Assembly: GCF_035685805.1 (NCBI RefSeq)
Contig: NZ_DASSAB010000015.1
Location: 1 to 64,000, forward strand
Direction: 5' to 3'
Source of the DNA: Dyella_A sp035685805
Lineage (GTDB): Bacteria; Pseudomonadota; Gammaproteobacteria; Xanthomonadales; Rhodanobacteraceae
Length of the DNA: 64,000 bases
The translations under genes and the position numbers were made by a program. The notes under the pieces are model-generated. The model made no database searches. It was given only the letters and a program-made list of their open reading frames with translations, and had not been told where the DNA came from. Shown here in pieces: positions 43,303 to 51,605 of the stretch (position 1 is the first letter of the stretch; every line of letters begins with the position of its first letter).

Positions 43303-43792
43303 TCACGCTGGCGGTCGCAGGCCGGAATCTGGGGTTGGACACGAGCCAGCACTCTGAAAGGTCGCGACCGCCGGCACCCGTGTTGCACGCAGGACCGCAC
43401 GCGGACCGAGCCATCGAAGGGTGGGCTTCAAGCCCGAGACTCTGTGCGACGCACGACGCGCACCTGGACGGTATCCGCGATGACCGATGAGTGTTTGGCA
43501 AACGACAAGGGTCGCTAGCGCGGCCCTAACCAGAACGGTGACTGGCGCGATCCTGGCGCCGCATGAAACACAGCGGCTGGTGGTCGGCGGCAAGACGGGC
43601 ATTTACTCCTTGGCAACGCCGGGGAAGGACAGCTATGTGCCTGTTGACCCCGGCGGCGAAATGGTGACTCCTGTTTTGCAGGCGTCGCGATGCGCCGGCG
43701 GACGAAAACGTTGCAGTGCCCGGCGACACATGCCGATGGGGCCGCGACCCCCTACCTTGGTCGCGTCCCTTTCGACCCGGTCCGGTGAACCC
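43303..43792 (+). other. Noncoding region after the IS110 transposase, candidate bridge-RNA end
   Basis: These 490 bases lack a credible gene. A frame open from 43487 runs into the M23 gene but shows no signal or domain. A 9-bp perfect inverted repeat (GGCGGTCGC at 43310-43318 and GCGACCGCC at 43364-43372) follows the transposase stop. It could be part of a structured RNA; bridge RNAs lie downstream in the IS1111 subgroup and upstream in the IS110 subgroup. Confidence 0.4.
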
Positions 43793-44878
43793 ATGAAGTA
43801 CGCCCTACTCCTGCTCGCCCTCCTGCCGGCCTTGGCCATGGCTGGCGAGGTCGACCTGGCTCAGCTACCTGCCCAGCCCCTGATCGAGGTGAGGGCGAAC
43901 CAGCAAATCGTGAATTTCGACGTGCTGCTGACCAACAACACGGCCGAGGAACTCGAGGTCAGTCGTTACCAGCTGACTGTGCTCGGCCCCAAGGGCGAGA
44001 TGGTGGCCCAGCGCCGGCTCGACACCAACGGCATGGGCATTCTGACGTTGCCCAACCGCGTGGTGAAGCCGGGCGAAAAGGTGGTCCTGTTCAACCCCCT
44101 GTACAGCTGGGGCAAGGATGTTCCGCTAGGAACCATGCGCCTGGACATCGCCCTCGACGCCGGCGAGACCTCGGAGAAAGTCCTCGCCACGCTCGATTTG
44201 CACCCGCGGCGCTACGAAAACCACGCGAAGCTGATCCTGCCCGTCACCGGTCGTACCTTTATCCATGACGGTCACGACTATGTTTCGCACCACCGGCGCC
44301 TCGACGTCACCGGAGGGATGGCCACCGCACTGGGCATCGACACCAACATGACCCGCTACGCCTACGACTTCGTGATCGTTGACGAGAAGGGGCGCATGTA
44401 CCGCGGCGATGGCGAGAAGAACGAGGACTGGTACGGTTTCGGGACCCCGGTGGTAGCGCCCGCCGATGGCGTGGTGGTGGCGATGTCCGACGGTCAGCCC
44501 GACAACACCAAGTCGCACAAGGCGCTGAAGCTGTCGATGGAGGCCTTCATGGCCAACCACAACCTGCCGTTGGGCAACTTCGTGATCCTCGACCACGGCC
44601 ACGGTGAGTTCAGTACCTTCGCCCACTTCAAGAACGGCAGCGTGGCGGTCAAGAAGGGCGAGCACGTGCGCCAGGGCCAGCAGATCGGCCAGATGGGCTT
44701 CTCGGGCGACGCCTTCCTGGTGCACCTGCATTACCAGCTGCAGCGTGACGCCAACTGGGGCGAAGGTCTGCCGTCCTACTTCTCCGACGTGGAGCGCTTC
44801 GACGGCAGCCGCTTCGTGCCGGTGGCGGACGGGCAGATCGACAGCGGGGATGTGGTGCGGTCGACGCGCAGGCCCTGA
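43793..44878 (+). CDS. M23 family peptidase (LytM-type) with N-terminal beta domain
   Basis: This 361-aa exported protein has a signal peptide (MKYALLLLALLPALAMAGE). An N-terminal Ig-like or beta-sandwich segment follows (QIVNFDVLLTNNTAEELEVS). The C-terminal M23 zinc-peptidase domain has VVAPADGVVVAMSDG, GNFVILDHGHGEFSTFAHF and the HLHYQLQ motif. It probably cleaves peptidoglycan cross-links in the periplasm or in rival cells. The start with a clear signal peptide is chosen over an open upstream extension. It is an isolated gene in the repeat-rich region, flanked by IS110 on the left. Confidence 0.85.
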   Translation: MKYALLLLALLPALAMAGEVDLAQLPAQPLIEVRANQQIVNFDVLLTNNTAEELEVSRYQLTVLGPKGEMVAQRRLDTNGMGILTLPNRVVKPGEKVVLFNPLYSWGKDVPLGTMRLDIALDAGETSEKVLATLDLHPRRYENHAKLILPVTGRTFIHDGHDYVSHHRRLDVTGGMATALGIDTNMTRYAYDFVIVDEKGRMYRGDGEKNEDWYGFGTPVVAPADGVVVAMSDGQPDNTKSHKALKLSMEAFMANHNLPLGNFVILDHGHGEFSTFAHFKNGSVAVKKGEHVRQGQQIGQMGFSGDAFLVHLHYQLQRDANWGEGLPSYFSDVERFDGSRFVPVADGQIDSGDVVRSTRRP

Positions 44879-45351
44879 CGCCTCGCACCATCCGAAGCCG
44901 GTCAGATGGAAGAAGAGGGGGCTCTGACTCCTTGTCGTCCAAGCAATTTGCTCGGCATGGTCGGAAGCAGTGGCCAGGTTCGCCTTTCGAAGGCGGGATC
45001 CGGTTCCCTCGTCGGCACACTGTCGCGGTTGCTGCATACCGTCGCGCGCAACTTCGTCGGTTTGTTCGCAACCGTTGCGAATCGACTAAGTGCGCCTTGT
45101 AGAGCCATTCCCACAGGGCGCCGGTATGTCCGTGCCGACCATGGGTCGAGGGTTTGACTGACCCCTGGTTGACTTGCCGATCCGCCCGCTCGCCTGGCGG
45201 CCCGTAGCGGTCGCGGTGCCGCGCGGATCGCCAGGTCCCTACGCAGTAGGCCGGCGACACCATCGTGACCATAGGCAGGGAGTGACTGATGCCACTGTGT
45301 CCTTGCTGCCGCGGTCGCCAGACTGCCGTCGTCCACTCTTCGGGAATCCTC
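44879..45351. other. Gene-poor spacer with diverged repeat copy
   Basis: No convincing gene is present in 473 bases. A degenerate inverted copy of the dispersed motif occurs near 44913-44930 (AGAGGGGGCTCTGACTC). Minus-strand frames of over 150 codons exist, but they have no recognisable domain and look like GC-driven chance frames or gene remnants. Confidence 0.5.
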
Positions 45352-46296
45352 ATGTTCGTTTCTGACCGTCAGGTCGCTTTCGTCGCACCCGTCCATGCGC
45401 CCGCGTGGAAGCGCTGGTTGGTCCTGTCACCGCTGGCCAGGCTGGTGATCTTCCTGTTGGTCTTCCTGCCGATGGTCAAGCTGGTAACCATCTCCATGCA
45501 TGCCCTGGGCTGGACGCACGGCGGCACGCCGCTGCAGGTGGGCCTGGGTCAGCTGGTTGGGCGCGTTGTGCCGGCGCTGGCGGCCTATCTGGTGCTGACC
45601 TTGCTGATCGAGCGCCGCACTCCGCAGGAACTGCTTTCGCGCACGGCGCTGCCGCGCTTGCTGGCTGGCCTGGCGGCAGGCGTGCTGCTGTTCAGCGCGA
45701 TCATCGGGGTGCTTTGGCTGCTGGGCGCGTACCGCGTTGTCGGCGTGAACCCGCACGCACAGTGGGTGAGCGCGCTACTCATGGTGGGTATCGGCGCGGG
45801 CGTGGGCGAGGAGATCATGTTCCGTGGCGTGCTGTACCGCCTCGTGGAGGAAGGTCTTGGCAGCTGGGCGGCGCTGATCGTTTCGGGCCTGTTTTTCGGT
45901 GCCGCGCATATCGGCAACCCCGGCGCCACGCTGTGGGCGGGGCTGGCCATTGCCATCGAGGCTGGGATCCTGTTCGGGCTGGTCTTCCTCCTGACGCGCT
46001 CACTGTGGATCTGCATCGGGCTGCACGCGGCGTGGAACTTCACGCAGGGCACGGTGTACGGCGTTCCTGTGTCCGGCTTCGCGGCGGATGGCTGGCTGGT
46101 CTCGGTGCGCAATGGTCCGGCCTGGCTGACCGGCGGCGCGTTCGGCGCGGAAGCGTCGGTAGTGGCTTTGTGCCTGTGCTTGCTGGTCTCGGTCGTGCTG
46201 TTGAGGGTGGCGTTGCGCCACCACTTGCTGGTGCCACCGGCCTGGCGGCGGTCCGCGCGTCCGGAGGCGCCTCTTGTGGTTGCGACGCCAGCCTGA
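45352..46296 (+). CDS. CPBP intramembrane metalloprotease
   Basis: This 314-aa polytopic membrane protein has about eight hydrophobic helices and the CAAX-protease/bacteriocin-processing motifs. These are GVGEEIMFRGVLYRLVEE (motif 1, EExxxR), FFGAAHIGNP (motif 2, HxxxN/D) and IGLHAAWNFTQG (motif 3). Such enzymes act in bacteriocin self-immunity or peptide maturation, or are of unknown function. The start at 45352 removes a Cys-rich, non-membrane extension that is in frame upstream. No bacteriocin gene is evident nearby. Confidence 0.85.
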   Translation: MFVSDRQVAFVAPVHAPAWKRWLVLSPLARLVIFLLVFLPMVKLVTISMHALGWTHGGTPLQVGLGQLVGRVVPALAAYLVLTLLIERRTPQELLSRTALPRLLAGLAAGVLLFSAIIGVLWLLGAYRVVGVNPHAQWVSALLMVGIGAGVGEEIMFRGVLYRLVEEGLGSWAALIVSGLFFGAAHIGNPGATLWAGLAIAIEAGILFGLVFLLTRSLWICIGLHAAWNFTQGTVYGVPVSGFAADGWLVSVRNGPAWLTGGAFGAEASVVALCLCLLVSVVLLRVALRHHLLVPPAWRRSARPEAPLVVATPA

Positions 46297-46626
46297 CCCG
46301 GCCCTTGCGTCGGCCCCTGCCGACGCGGGGCGGGACGTGGTGGTTGCGATCGAAGCGGGTGCCCGCCGTCAGGTAGGGACGAATAGGGGCAAAGGGGGAC
46401 GTGGCCAAAGTCCCGGGTTCCAAAACTGGGGGGCGGAGTGCACTTTCTCGGTTCTTCGCTTGGGAAAGTCGGCTCTGAGCCCTCCTTCTTTTGTTGACCC
46501 GGACGCGGGCTTGGCGCGGGCCAGGCATCAGTTGCCGCTGCGGCGCGTCGGTCGGTTAATCTCCATCGCTCATTCAAGCCCGCCCAGGCAGTCGCGATGC
46601 GCCTGCAGGTTTTGAGGAGATTCCCC
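46297..46626. other. Spacer with repeat copies of both short families
   Basis: These 330 bases have no gene. They contain GGGGGACGTGGCCAAAG (46396-46411, the inverse of sites at 51798 and 52032) and CCAAAACTGGGGGGCGGAGTGCACTTTC (from 46421). A third element (GGGAAAGTCGGCTCTGAGCC) resembles an inverted copy. Confidence 0.6.
46421..46448 (+). repeat. Dispersed repeat copy
   Basis: It reads CCAAAACTGGGGGGCGGAG then TGCACTTTC, matching the motif at 39935-39958 with small changes. Confidence 0.6.
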
Positions 46627-47784
46627 ATGCTGTTTTTGTTCCGGCTGATGGTGCTGGCCGCAAGCGCGCTGCCGTTTGTCGCCTCGGCGGCCACGGTCGA
46701 TCTGCTGGTGGGCTCTTACACCACGGGCGAGCAGCCCGGCTTGTATGCGTTTCGGTTTGATACGGACAGCGGCAAGCTGGACGCCAAGCCGTGGCAGCAG
46801 CTGCGGCTGGACAACCCCTCCTGGCTGGTGCTTTCCGCGGATCAGCAGCGGGTTTATGTGGTGAACGAAAATGGGCCGGGCGCGCGCGATGCGGTGGGCC
46901 GCGCCACGGCGCTGGTGCTTGACGCACAGCACCGGCTCACGGTGCAGAACCAGGTCGCCACGCTCGGTGATGAGCCTACTTTCGCCAGCCTGTCCCCCGA
47001 TGGCTGCTATCTGCTGGTGGCCAATTATTCGGTCCACACCGATCCCGGCGGCAGTCTGGCCGTGCTGCCGATTGCCAGCGACGGGTCGCTGCGCCCGGTG
47101 ACCCAGCTTTCCACGTATCAGGCGAGCCACGTCGACAAGGTTCGGCAGCAGTCGTCGCACATCCATGCGGTGAACTTCGCGCCGAACGGCAAGTTTGCCT
47201 ATGTGGCCGATCTCGGCGGGGATCGTGTGTATGCGTACCGCTACCTCCCCGCAGGCCATGCCGAACATCCGCTGCAGCCCGCGGCCACCGCATTCCTGTC
47301 ACTGCCGCCGGGCAGCGGCCCGCGTCACCTGGTTTTCGACAAGGCCGGCAAGCACGCGTATCTGACCCTGGAAATGGCGGGGCAGGTTGCGGTGCTGGAC
47401 GTGGGGGCCGATGGCGCGCTGACGCTGCGTCATGTGGTGAACCTCTTCGCGCCGGGCTTCAGTGGAAACCAGGGAGCTGGCGCCATCCATCTGTCTGCGG
47501 ACGGCCGGTTCCTGTATGCCGTCAACCGCGGTACGGACAACCACATTGCCGTGTTCGCGGTGGGCAGCGATGGCGCATTGTCGCTGCTTCAACGGCGCTC
47601 CGCCGAAGGCCGCCAGGCCCGCGAATTCTCCATCGATCCCAGCGGGAAGTTCCTGCTGGTGGCCGTGCAGGGGGAGGATCACATTGCAGTGATCGCCCGC
47701 GACCCGGCCACCGGGCGCCTGGGCAAAACGCTGCAAACCGTCCCTCTTCGCGCGCCGTCGGATATCAAATTCCTGAGGCCATAG
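46627..47784 (+). CDS. Exported lactonase family protein (6-phosphogluconolactonase-like propeller)
   Basis: This 385-aa protein has a signal peptide (FRLMVLAASALPFVASAA) and a seven-bladed Pgl-type beta-propeller. Characteristic segments are VDLLVGSYTTGEQPGLYAFR, NPSWLVLSADQQRVYVVNE, HIHAVNFAPNGKFAYVADLG, GPRHLVFDKAGKHAYLTLE and REFSIDPSGKFLLVAVQGED. The family includes cytosolic YbhE, but the signal peptide makes this one periplasmic, so the real substrate is uncertain. GAGGAG lies 8 bases before the ATG at 46627; an upstream in-frame ATG at 46597 lacks this. Confidence 0.88.
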   Translation: MLFLFRLMVLAASALPFVASAATVDLLVGSYTTGEQPGLYAFRFDTDSGKLDAKPWQQLRLDNPSWLVLSADQQRVYVVNENGPGARDAVGRATALVLDAQHRLTVQNQVATLGDEPTFASLSPDGCYLLVANYSVHTDPGGSLAVLPIASDGSLRPVTQLSTYQASHVDKVRQQSSHIHAVNFAPNGKFAYVADLGGDRVYAYRYLPAGHAEHPLQPAATAFLSLPPGSGPRHLVFDKAGKHAYLTLEMAGQVAVLDVGADGALTLRHVVNLFAPGFSGNQGAGAIHLSADGRFLYAVNRGTDNHIAVFAVGSDGALSLLQRRSAEGRQAREFSIDPSGKFLLVAVQGEDHIAVIARDPATGRLGKTLQTVPLRAPSDIKFLRP

Positions 47785-47850
47785 GCTCCCTGGCAGATAG
47801 GCGCGGAGATCAGCAAATGGGGTTGCAATGCAATGTCCTGCCACCGGGCA

Positions 47851-47874
47851 AAGACTGGGTGTCAGAGTGCACTG
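47851..47874 (+). repeat. Dispersed repeat copy
   Basis: AAGACTGGGTGTCAGAGTGCACTG, shortly after the lactonase gene, differs from the best copy at a few positions. Confidence 0.55.
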
Positions 47875-48066
47875 GCTCGGCCCTATCGCTTGGGATTTTC
47901 GACTCGCGCCGTTGCTTCTGTGCTGTTTCTGTCTGCTAACGCGGTCATCTTTCCGCCGTGGATAGGCGCGCTCTCCCTTCATGGCTTCGGGCGCAACGTC
48001 GAGCTGCCGGCCTAGCGACGTTGACGGGTTCGGACGAGCCTGGCCCCGTCGTGCCGCCCACGGGAT

Positions 48067-48564
48067 TCAATCGCCGCTGTTGCCATCCGGCATCAGCAGC
48101 ACCAGTGGTTCGCAGGCCGTCTCCGCACAGCCGAACCTGCGCAGAGTCTTGCCGCTTGTCCAGGTTGCGGTCGCCGCGGCGTTGATCTCGTACGTCCAAA
48201 TCCTGCCCTCGGCCCGCAGTTCGCCGCTGATCGTGCACGGCAGCGAGTAGAACGCGTCTCCAAAGCCGTCGGGATATTCGCGACTAGCAGCGAAGAAGCG
48301 AGCCACCTGGTGGCGGTCCAGTACCCATGCCCGGCAGGAAGCGGCCATCGCCGGATCACCCGTCTTCCCAAGCGCTGGGACGTAGACCGGCGCGCCAACG
48401 CTCTCGACAACGATGTCTGTCGCGGCCGCCTCGTTGTGGCCGCCCGCGCTAGCGGGTCGGGCCTGTGGGTTGCTGCACGCGACCAGCAGCGGTATCAGGC
48501 AGGCACAGACCGTAATCCTGGCCCTGCGTTTTGTACGAGATGGTGTCGTGCTTGCAGATGTCAT
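48067..48564 (-). CDS. Small lipoprotein of unknown function
   Basis: This 165-aa predicted lipoprotein has a basic N-terminus, a hydrophobic stretch and the lipobox LVAC (ITVCACLIPLLVACSN). The mature part contains four further cysteines (CRAW, LPCTISG, RRFGCAETACEP) that could form disulfides, and ends LLMPDGNSGD. I recognise no named family. A decayed paralogue of its C-terminus lies at 60505-60671. Its first codons overlap, in another frame, the remnant of an amidase gene. The true start could therefore lie further in, close to the signal peptide. Confidence 0.65.
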   Translation of the reverse strand: MTSASTTPSRTKRRARITVCACLIPLLVACSNPQARPASAGGHNEAAATDIVVESVGAPVYVPALGKTGDPAMAASCRAWVLDRHQVARFFAASREYPDGFGDAFYSLPCTISGELRAEGRIWTYEINAAATATWTSGKTLRRFGCAETACEPLVLLMPDGNSGD

Positions 48565-48649
48565 GGTCGTCGAGCCCGTATTCGCACTGCAGGATGCCGA
48601 CCAGCTTTTTGATCGACGCAGTCTGTTCGGGGGTGGGTGCGTCCCATGT
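48509..48649 (-). pseudogene. C-terminal remnant of an N-acetylmuramoyl-L-alanine amidase-like gene
   Basis: In the frame different from the lipoprotein, this stretch encodes TWDAPTPEQTASIKKLVGIL, then QCEYGLDDHDICKHDTISYK and TQGQDYG. This pattern (search-helix, YGL-DDxDIYxHDxISxKTxGEG) is typical of the C-terminal part of AmpD/amidase_2 peptidoglycan amidases. No start or upstream zinc site remains, and the frame runs out inside the lipoprotein signal region. The evidence is by-eye similarity only. Confidence 0.5.
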
Positions 48650-48793
48650 TTTTCCTGGTCGTGTCTTTCAAAAGTATGCGAACCGGCGGCTGTCATCGAA
48701 TCCGGCCTTCCAGCACCGCCGCGCGTGCGGCGGTTTCATCTGACTGGCACTGATTGGCATCCAGAGTCGACTCTGCCCCCTGCTTCTTTGAAG

Positions 48794-48874
48794 GAGGCGG
48801 TCAAGACGCATAGCGTGGGGCAGATCAGCCATGCGTTGTATGACGTGGGTGGGGAGTACCGCAGGAACATGTAA
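48794..48874 (+). pseudogene. icmF 3'-end fragment A (last 26 codons plus stop)
   Basis: This encodes EAVKTHSVGQISHALYDVGG then EYRRNM and a stop, against EAVKYNSLGQISHALYEVGG then EYRRNM in icmF (36133-36213). By hand about 63 of 81 bases match, and most differences after the first ten codons are synonymous. The homology ends at the stop codon. It is preceded by a diverged repeat copy (48761-48780). Confidence 0.85.
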
Positions 48875-48898
48875 CGCCTACAAGGGCGCGAGCGCGAT

Positions 48899-48927
48899 CC
48901 CTCTCCCGCGCGCGCGCGGGGAGAGGG
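48899..48927. repeat. GC-rich hairpin after icmF fragment A
   Basis: CCCTCTCCC and GGGAGAGGG flank an alternating CG tract. Such stem-loops are common intergenic elements, and this one could act as a transcription stop. Confidence 0.6.
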
Positions 48928-48991
48928 CACGGTGAGGAAGGCAGCCGGCCGACATGGCCAGCAGGACGCCGCCTACCGCAAGGACCTCAAC

Positions 48992-49258
48992 ATGCCCGTC
49001 ATCTCGACCTTCTTCGGCATCTATGTACGCAGGTACTTTGCCAATCATTCGCCGCCGCACATTCACGTCGAGTACCAAGGACACGAAGCTCTGGTCGCCA
49101 TCGCCGATGGCGCGCTGATGGACGGTGAACTGCCTCGGCGCGCGCTGGCGCTGGTTCGCCAGTGGTGTCTCGACCATCGCCAGTCGCTGGAGCAGAATTG
49201 GACGAAAGCGCAGGCGTTGCAACCGCTCAGCCGCATCCCGGGAGCCGACCATGATTAA
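48992..49258 (+). CDS. DUF4160 protein (putative toxin-antitoxin partner)
   Basis: This 88-aa protein begins MPVISTFFGIYVRRYFANHS and continues PPHIHVEYQGHEALVAIADG, the DUF4160 signature with the PPHIHV core. It is encoded 8 bases overlapping the following DUF2442 gene. This two-gene arrangement is widespread and usually regarded as a toxin-antitoxin-like module, without firm biochemical proof. AAGGA precedes the ATG at 48992; an in-frame upstream ATG adds residues without homology. Confidence 0.88.
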   Translation: MPVISTFFGIYVRRYFANHSPPHIHVEYQGHEALVAIADGALMDGELPRRALALVRQWCLDHRQSLEQNWTKAQALQPLSRIPGADHD

Positions 49259-49520
49259 GCTCAAAGCTGTGGAACAAAAAGGCGACTATCGACTGCTGCT
49301 GCGCTTCTCCGACGGCACCGCAGGCACCTACGATTTCGCCCCGTTCATCGAAGCCAATACCCAGATGACGGCTCCCCTTCGCGACCCTCAGGCATTCGCG
49401 CAGTACTACATCGAGCTCGGCGCGTTGGCGTGGCCCAACGGGTTCGATCTCAGCGCCGTGTCGCTTCATCGGCGGCTGCAGGAAGCGGGTGATTTGCACA
49501 GGGATGCCGAGGCGGCCTGA
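49251..49520 (+). CDS. DUF2442 protein (partner of DUF4160)
   Basis: This 89-aa protein begins MIKLKAVEQKGDYRLLLRFS and contains DGTAGTYDFAPFIEANTQMT and LGALAWPNGFDLSAVSLHRR, which match DUF2442. Its ATG overlaps the end of the DUF4160 gene by 8 bases, implying coupled translation. In the usual interpretation one of the pair neutralises the other; which is toxin and which is antitoxin cannot be read here. Confidence 0.88.
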   Translation: MIKLKAVEQKGDYRLLLRFSDGTAGTYDFAPFIEANTQMTAPLRDPQAFAQYYIELGALAWPNGFDLSAVSLHRRLQEAGDLHRDAEAA

Positions 49521-49577
49521 GCAACTGATGGGTTCCTCAACTTTGCAGAAAGGCCCGGCATCGCCGGCCTTTCTCTC

Positions 49578-51125
49578 TTACCGCTGCATCGATGGCTGCG
49601 CTACCTGCGCATCCGCCGACTGCATCAACGGCGCGGGCGCCTGCACGTTCTGCATTCCTGGCACCTGAAACTGCGCCCAGTCCGTGCTGCTCTGCGCCAG
49701 TGGTGTGTTGACGCCGGTCACCACATCCACATCGGCGAACCGCCGCAGCGGCGAGTGAAGGTCGCCCTGCACGGCGATGGCGCGCGAGGCATCCTTGCTC
49801 AATAGCACCTGGTCGATCCGCTCCAGCCCTTCCTTGCGTGCCGCCACGGCCAGCGCGCCGGAGAGGTTGTAGCTGCGGAAGTCCGTGACGCGCCCTTGTA
49901 CCTGGTCCAGCTGGCCCACGCCGGCCAGCGCCTGCTGGAACATCGGGTGGCCGGGGTGCTCGGATTGGTCGAGGGTGAGTGCGGTGAGGGCGGACTTTTG
50001 CAAGACGGCCTGCTTGAGGGCAGTGGCGGTGTCGTTGCCCACCTTGCCGTCGTGCTCGAGGCCGTGTCTGCGCTGGAAGTCTTCTACTGCGGCGCGGGTC
50101 GTTGGGCCGAAATCGCCGTCGTCCTTCAGCGGGCGGCCTTTGTGTTGATAGCCCAGTGCGGCCAGTTCGCGTTGCAGGGCGACGACCGCTTGGCCATGCG
50201 AACCCTGGTGCAGCACCGTATGGTGGTGGCTGCGATGCCCTTGCCCGATGGCCTTCAGCGCCTGCTCGATGTCCGGGTCGTTGGCCGACTTCAATGGGTT
50301 GAAGTTGGCGTCGCGCACCTTTGTATGTGCGCGGTCGATGGCGGCGGCCACTGTCGGGTTCTCGTGCGCCTCCTTGTACTGCTTGGCGATGGCCGCGGCC
50401 TTGGGTGCGTCGTACCAGTCGAGCCTGCGATGGATGTTGTTGGCGGTGGTGAGCACATCGCTGTAGTTGCCGCCGTCTTTGAGTACCTTCTCGTAGGTTT
50501 TCAACGCTCCCGGCATCTGGTTTGCCGTCTTTGCCAGGATGGCTATTGCCTCCAGACGGTGATCTTCCGGAATGTTCTTCCCGTGTTGGTCGAGCATGTC
50601 CATCGCGGTCTGCGTGGCGTTCTTAACTTGTGGGTAGTCAATGTTCTTGTGTATCCACTTTTCCCCCTCCTCGGACGATGCCCACGCATTGATGCTGTCG
50701 CGGGTGCCCGTGTCGATGAAGGCTAGGGTGCCGCGGTGCTTCTTGCCGTTGCCGTGGCTGAGTAGATCGGCGTGCAGCTGCGCATGGTCTTGGGTGAAGG
50801 GGAGGGCATGCGCTTTGGCATAGGCGGATGCCTGGCCAATGATCGCATCCACATACGTGCTCTCTCCCGGTTTGAGCGCGGCGTCATCGGTTGCGCCCAA
50901 GGCCCAGGTGCCGCGCTGGCCGAGATCCACCTGGATAGTTCCGATCGAATAGCCGGCGTTCGCCTTGATCCGGTCGGCGTGACCCCAGTTCGGATCGGAC
51001 GTGCCGACGGTGATGCCGGCAATGCTCAAGCGGTAAGAGGCCGGGCCGCCTTCCGTTCCCCGACCCACCACAAAATAGGTGGCGCCGGACATGGCATCGA
51101 CATCGTGCGTATCGAGGTTGGGCAT
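49578..51125 (-). CDS. Type IV secretion antibacterial effector (X-Tfe) with XVIPCD domain
   Basis: In this 515-aa protein, residues 1-150 (AMSGATYFVVGRG, SYRLSIAGITVG, NWGHADRIKANAGYSIGTIQ, VDLGQRG) form a probable lysozyme-like catalytic domain. Residues 303-372 are a PG_binding_1 domain (GSHGQAVVALQRELAALGY, DGDFGPTTRAAVEDFQRRHG). Residues 388-485 resemble XVIPCD, the recruitment signal of the Xanthomonadales killing T4SS (HPGHPMFQQALAGV, NLSGALAVAARKEGLERIDQ, NTPLAQSS), followed by a Gln-rich tail. It should be injected into rival bacteria and attack peptidoglycan. The immunity candidate is encoded 30 bases upstream. No T4SS structural gene lies in the window. Confidence 0.88.
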   Translation of the reverse strand: MPNLDTHDVDAMSGATYFVVGRGTEGGPASYRLSIAGITVGTSDPNWGHADRIKANAGYSIGTIQVDLGQRGTWALGATDDAALKPGESTYVDAIIGQASAYAKAHALPFTQDHAQLHADLLSHGNGKKHRGTLAFIDTGTRDSINAWASSEEGEKWIHKNIDYPQVKNATQTAMDMLDQHGKNIPEDHRLEAIAILAKTANQMPGALKTYEKVLKDGGNYSDVLTTANNIHRRLDWYDAPKAAAIAKQYKEAHENPTVAAAIDRAHTKVRDANFNPLKSANDPDIEQALKAIGQGHRSHHHTVLHQGSHGQAVVALQRELAALGYQHKGRPLKDDGDFGPTTRAAVEDFQRRHGLEHDGKVGNDTATALKQAVLQKSALTALTLDQSEHPGHPMFQQALAGVGQLDQVQGRVTDFRSYNLSGALAVAARKEGLERIDQVLLSKDASRAIAVQGDLHSPLRRFADVDVVTGVNTPLAQSSTDWAQFQVPGMQNVQAPAPLMQSADAQVAQPSMQR

Positions 51126-51155
51126 GGTCTTCGTCCTTGAAGGCAGGGGAGGGGA

Positions 51156-51605
51156 TTACTGCAGGTTCACCACAAACAGGTAGTCGTCCAGCGCATTGGC
51201 GCGCTCGCAGACGCGGAAGAGTGCATTTTCCGTAACTTGTAGGTTGCCGACGGCTTCGCTGCCGTAGACAGAACTCTCCAGCACGCCGTTGGCGTCCTGA
51301 AACTTCAGCCAGGCGCGTTCGGCTTGGATCAGTTGATCCTTGGCCTTGGGGTCGAGCTTGCTCAGGAGGGCCTTGTACGTAATGTTGAGGCGCTTGTCCT
51401 GGCGTGCTTGCTCGTCGGTCAGGCAATTGGCGGCAGCGTTCGTGTCGGAGTCGGCCTTGTCGACACAGGTATAGAAGGTGTCGGTGATGCCCGGCGGGGC
51501 ATGGCGCTTGATGTCCTGGCTTCTGCTGTCCGTTGCGGTCGCGACGGTGGCCTGAGCCATAAGTACCAAGGCGAGCGGGAGGGTGAACGTTCTGATTGTC
51601 GGCAT
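51156..51605 (-). CDS. LprI/DUF1311-type periplasmic protein, probable immunity protein of the effector
   Basis: This 149-aa protein has a signal peptide (FTLPLALVLMAQATVATAT). Its domain resembles LprI-type lysozyme inhibitors: FYTCVDKADSDTNAAANCL, LNITYKALLSKLDPKAKDQL, AERAWLKFQDANGVLE. LprI of Mycobacterium inhibits lysozyme, so a periplasmic inhibitor next to a peptidoglycan-directed effector fits an X-Tfi. It is transcribed before the effector with a 30-base gap, ensuring that protection is made first. Confidence 0.82.
   Translation of the reverse strand: MPTIRTFTLPLALVLMAQATVATATDSRSQDIKRHAPPGITDTFYTCVDKADSDTNAAANCLTDEQARQDKRLNITYKALLSKLDPKAKDQLIQAERAWLKFQDANGVLESSVYGSEAVGNLQVTENALFRVCERANALDDYLFVVNLQ

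Noticed and set aside
43487..43792. In-frame 102-codon extension of the M23 peptidase
   Set aside because: It would bury the obvious signal peptide at 43793; no ribosome site or conserved residues.
44902..45396. 164-codon minus-strand frame between the M23 and CPBP genes
   Set aside because: No domain, starts inside the CPBP gene and has shadow-like composition; kept only as gene-poor spacer.
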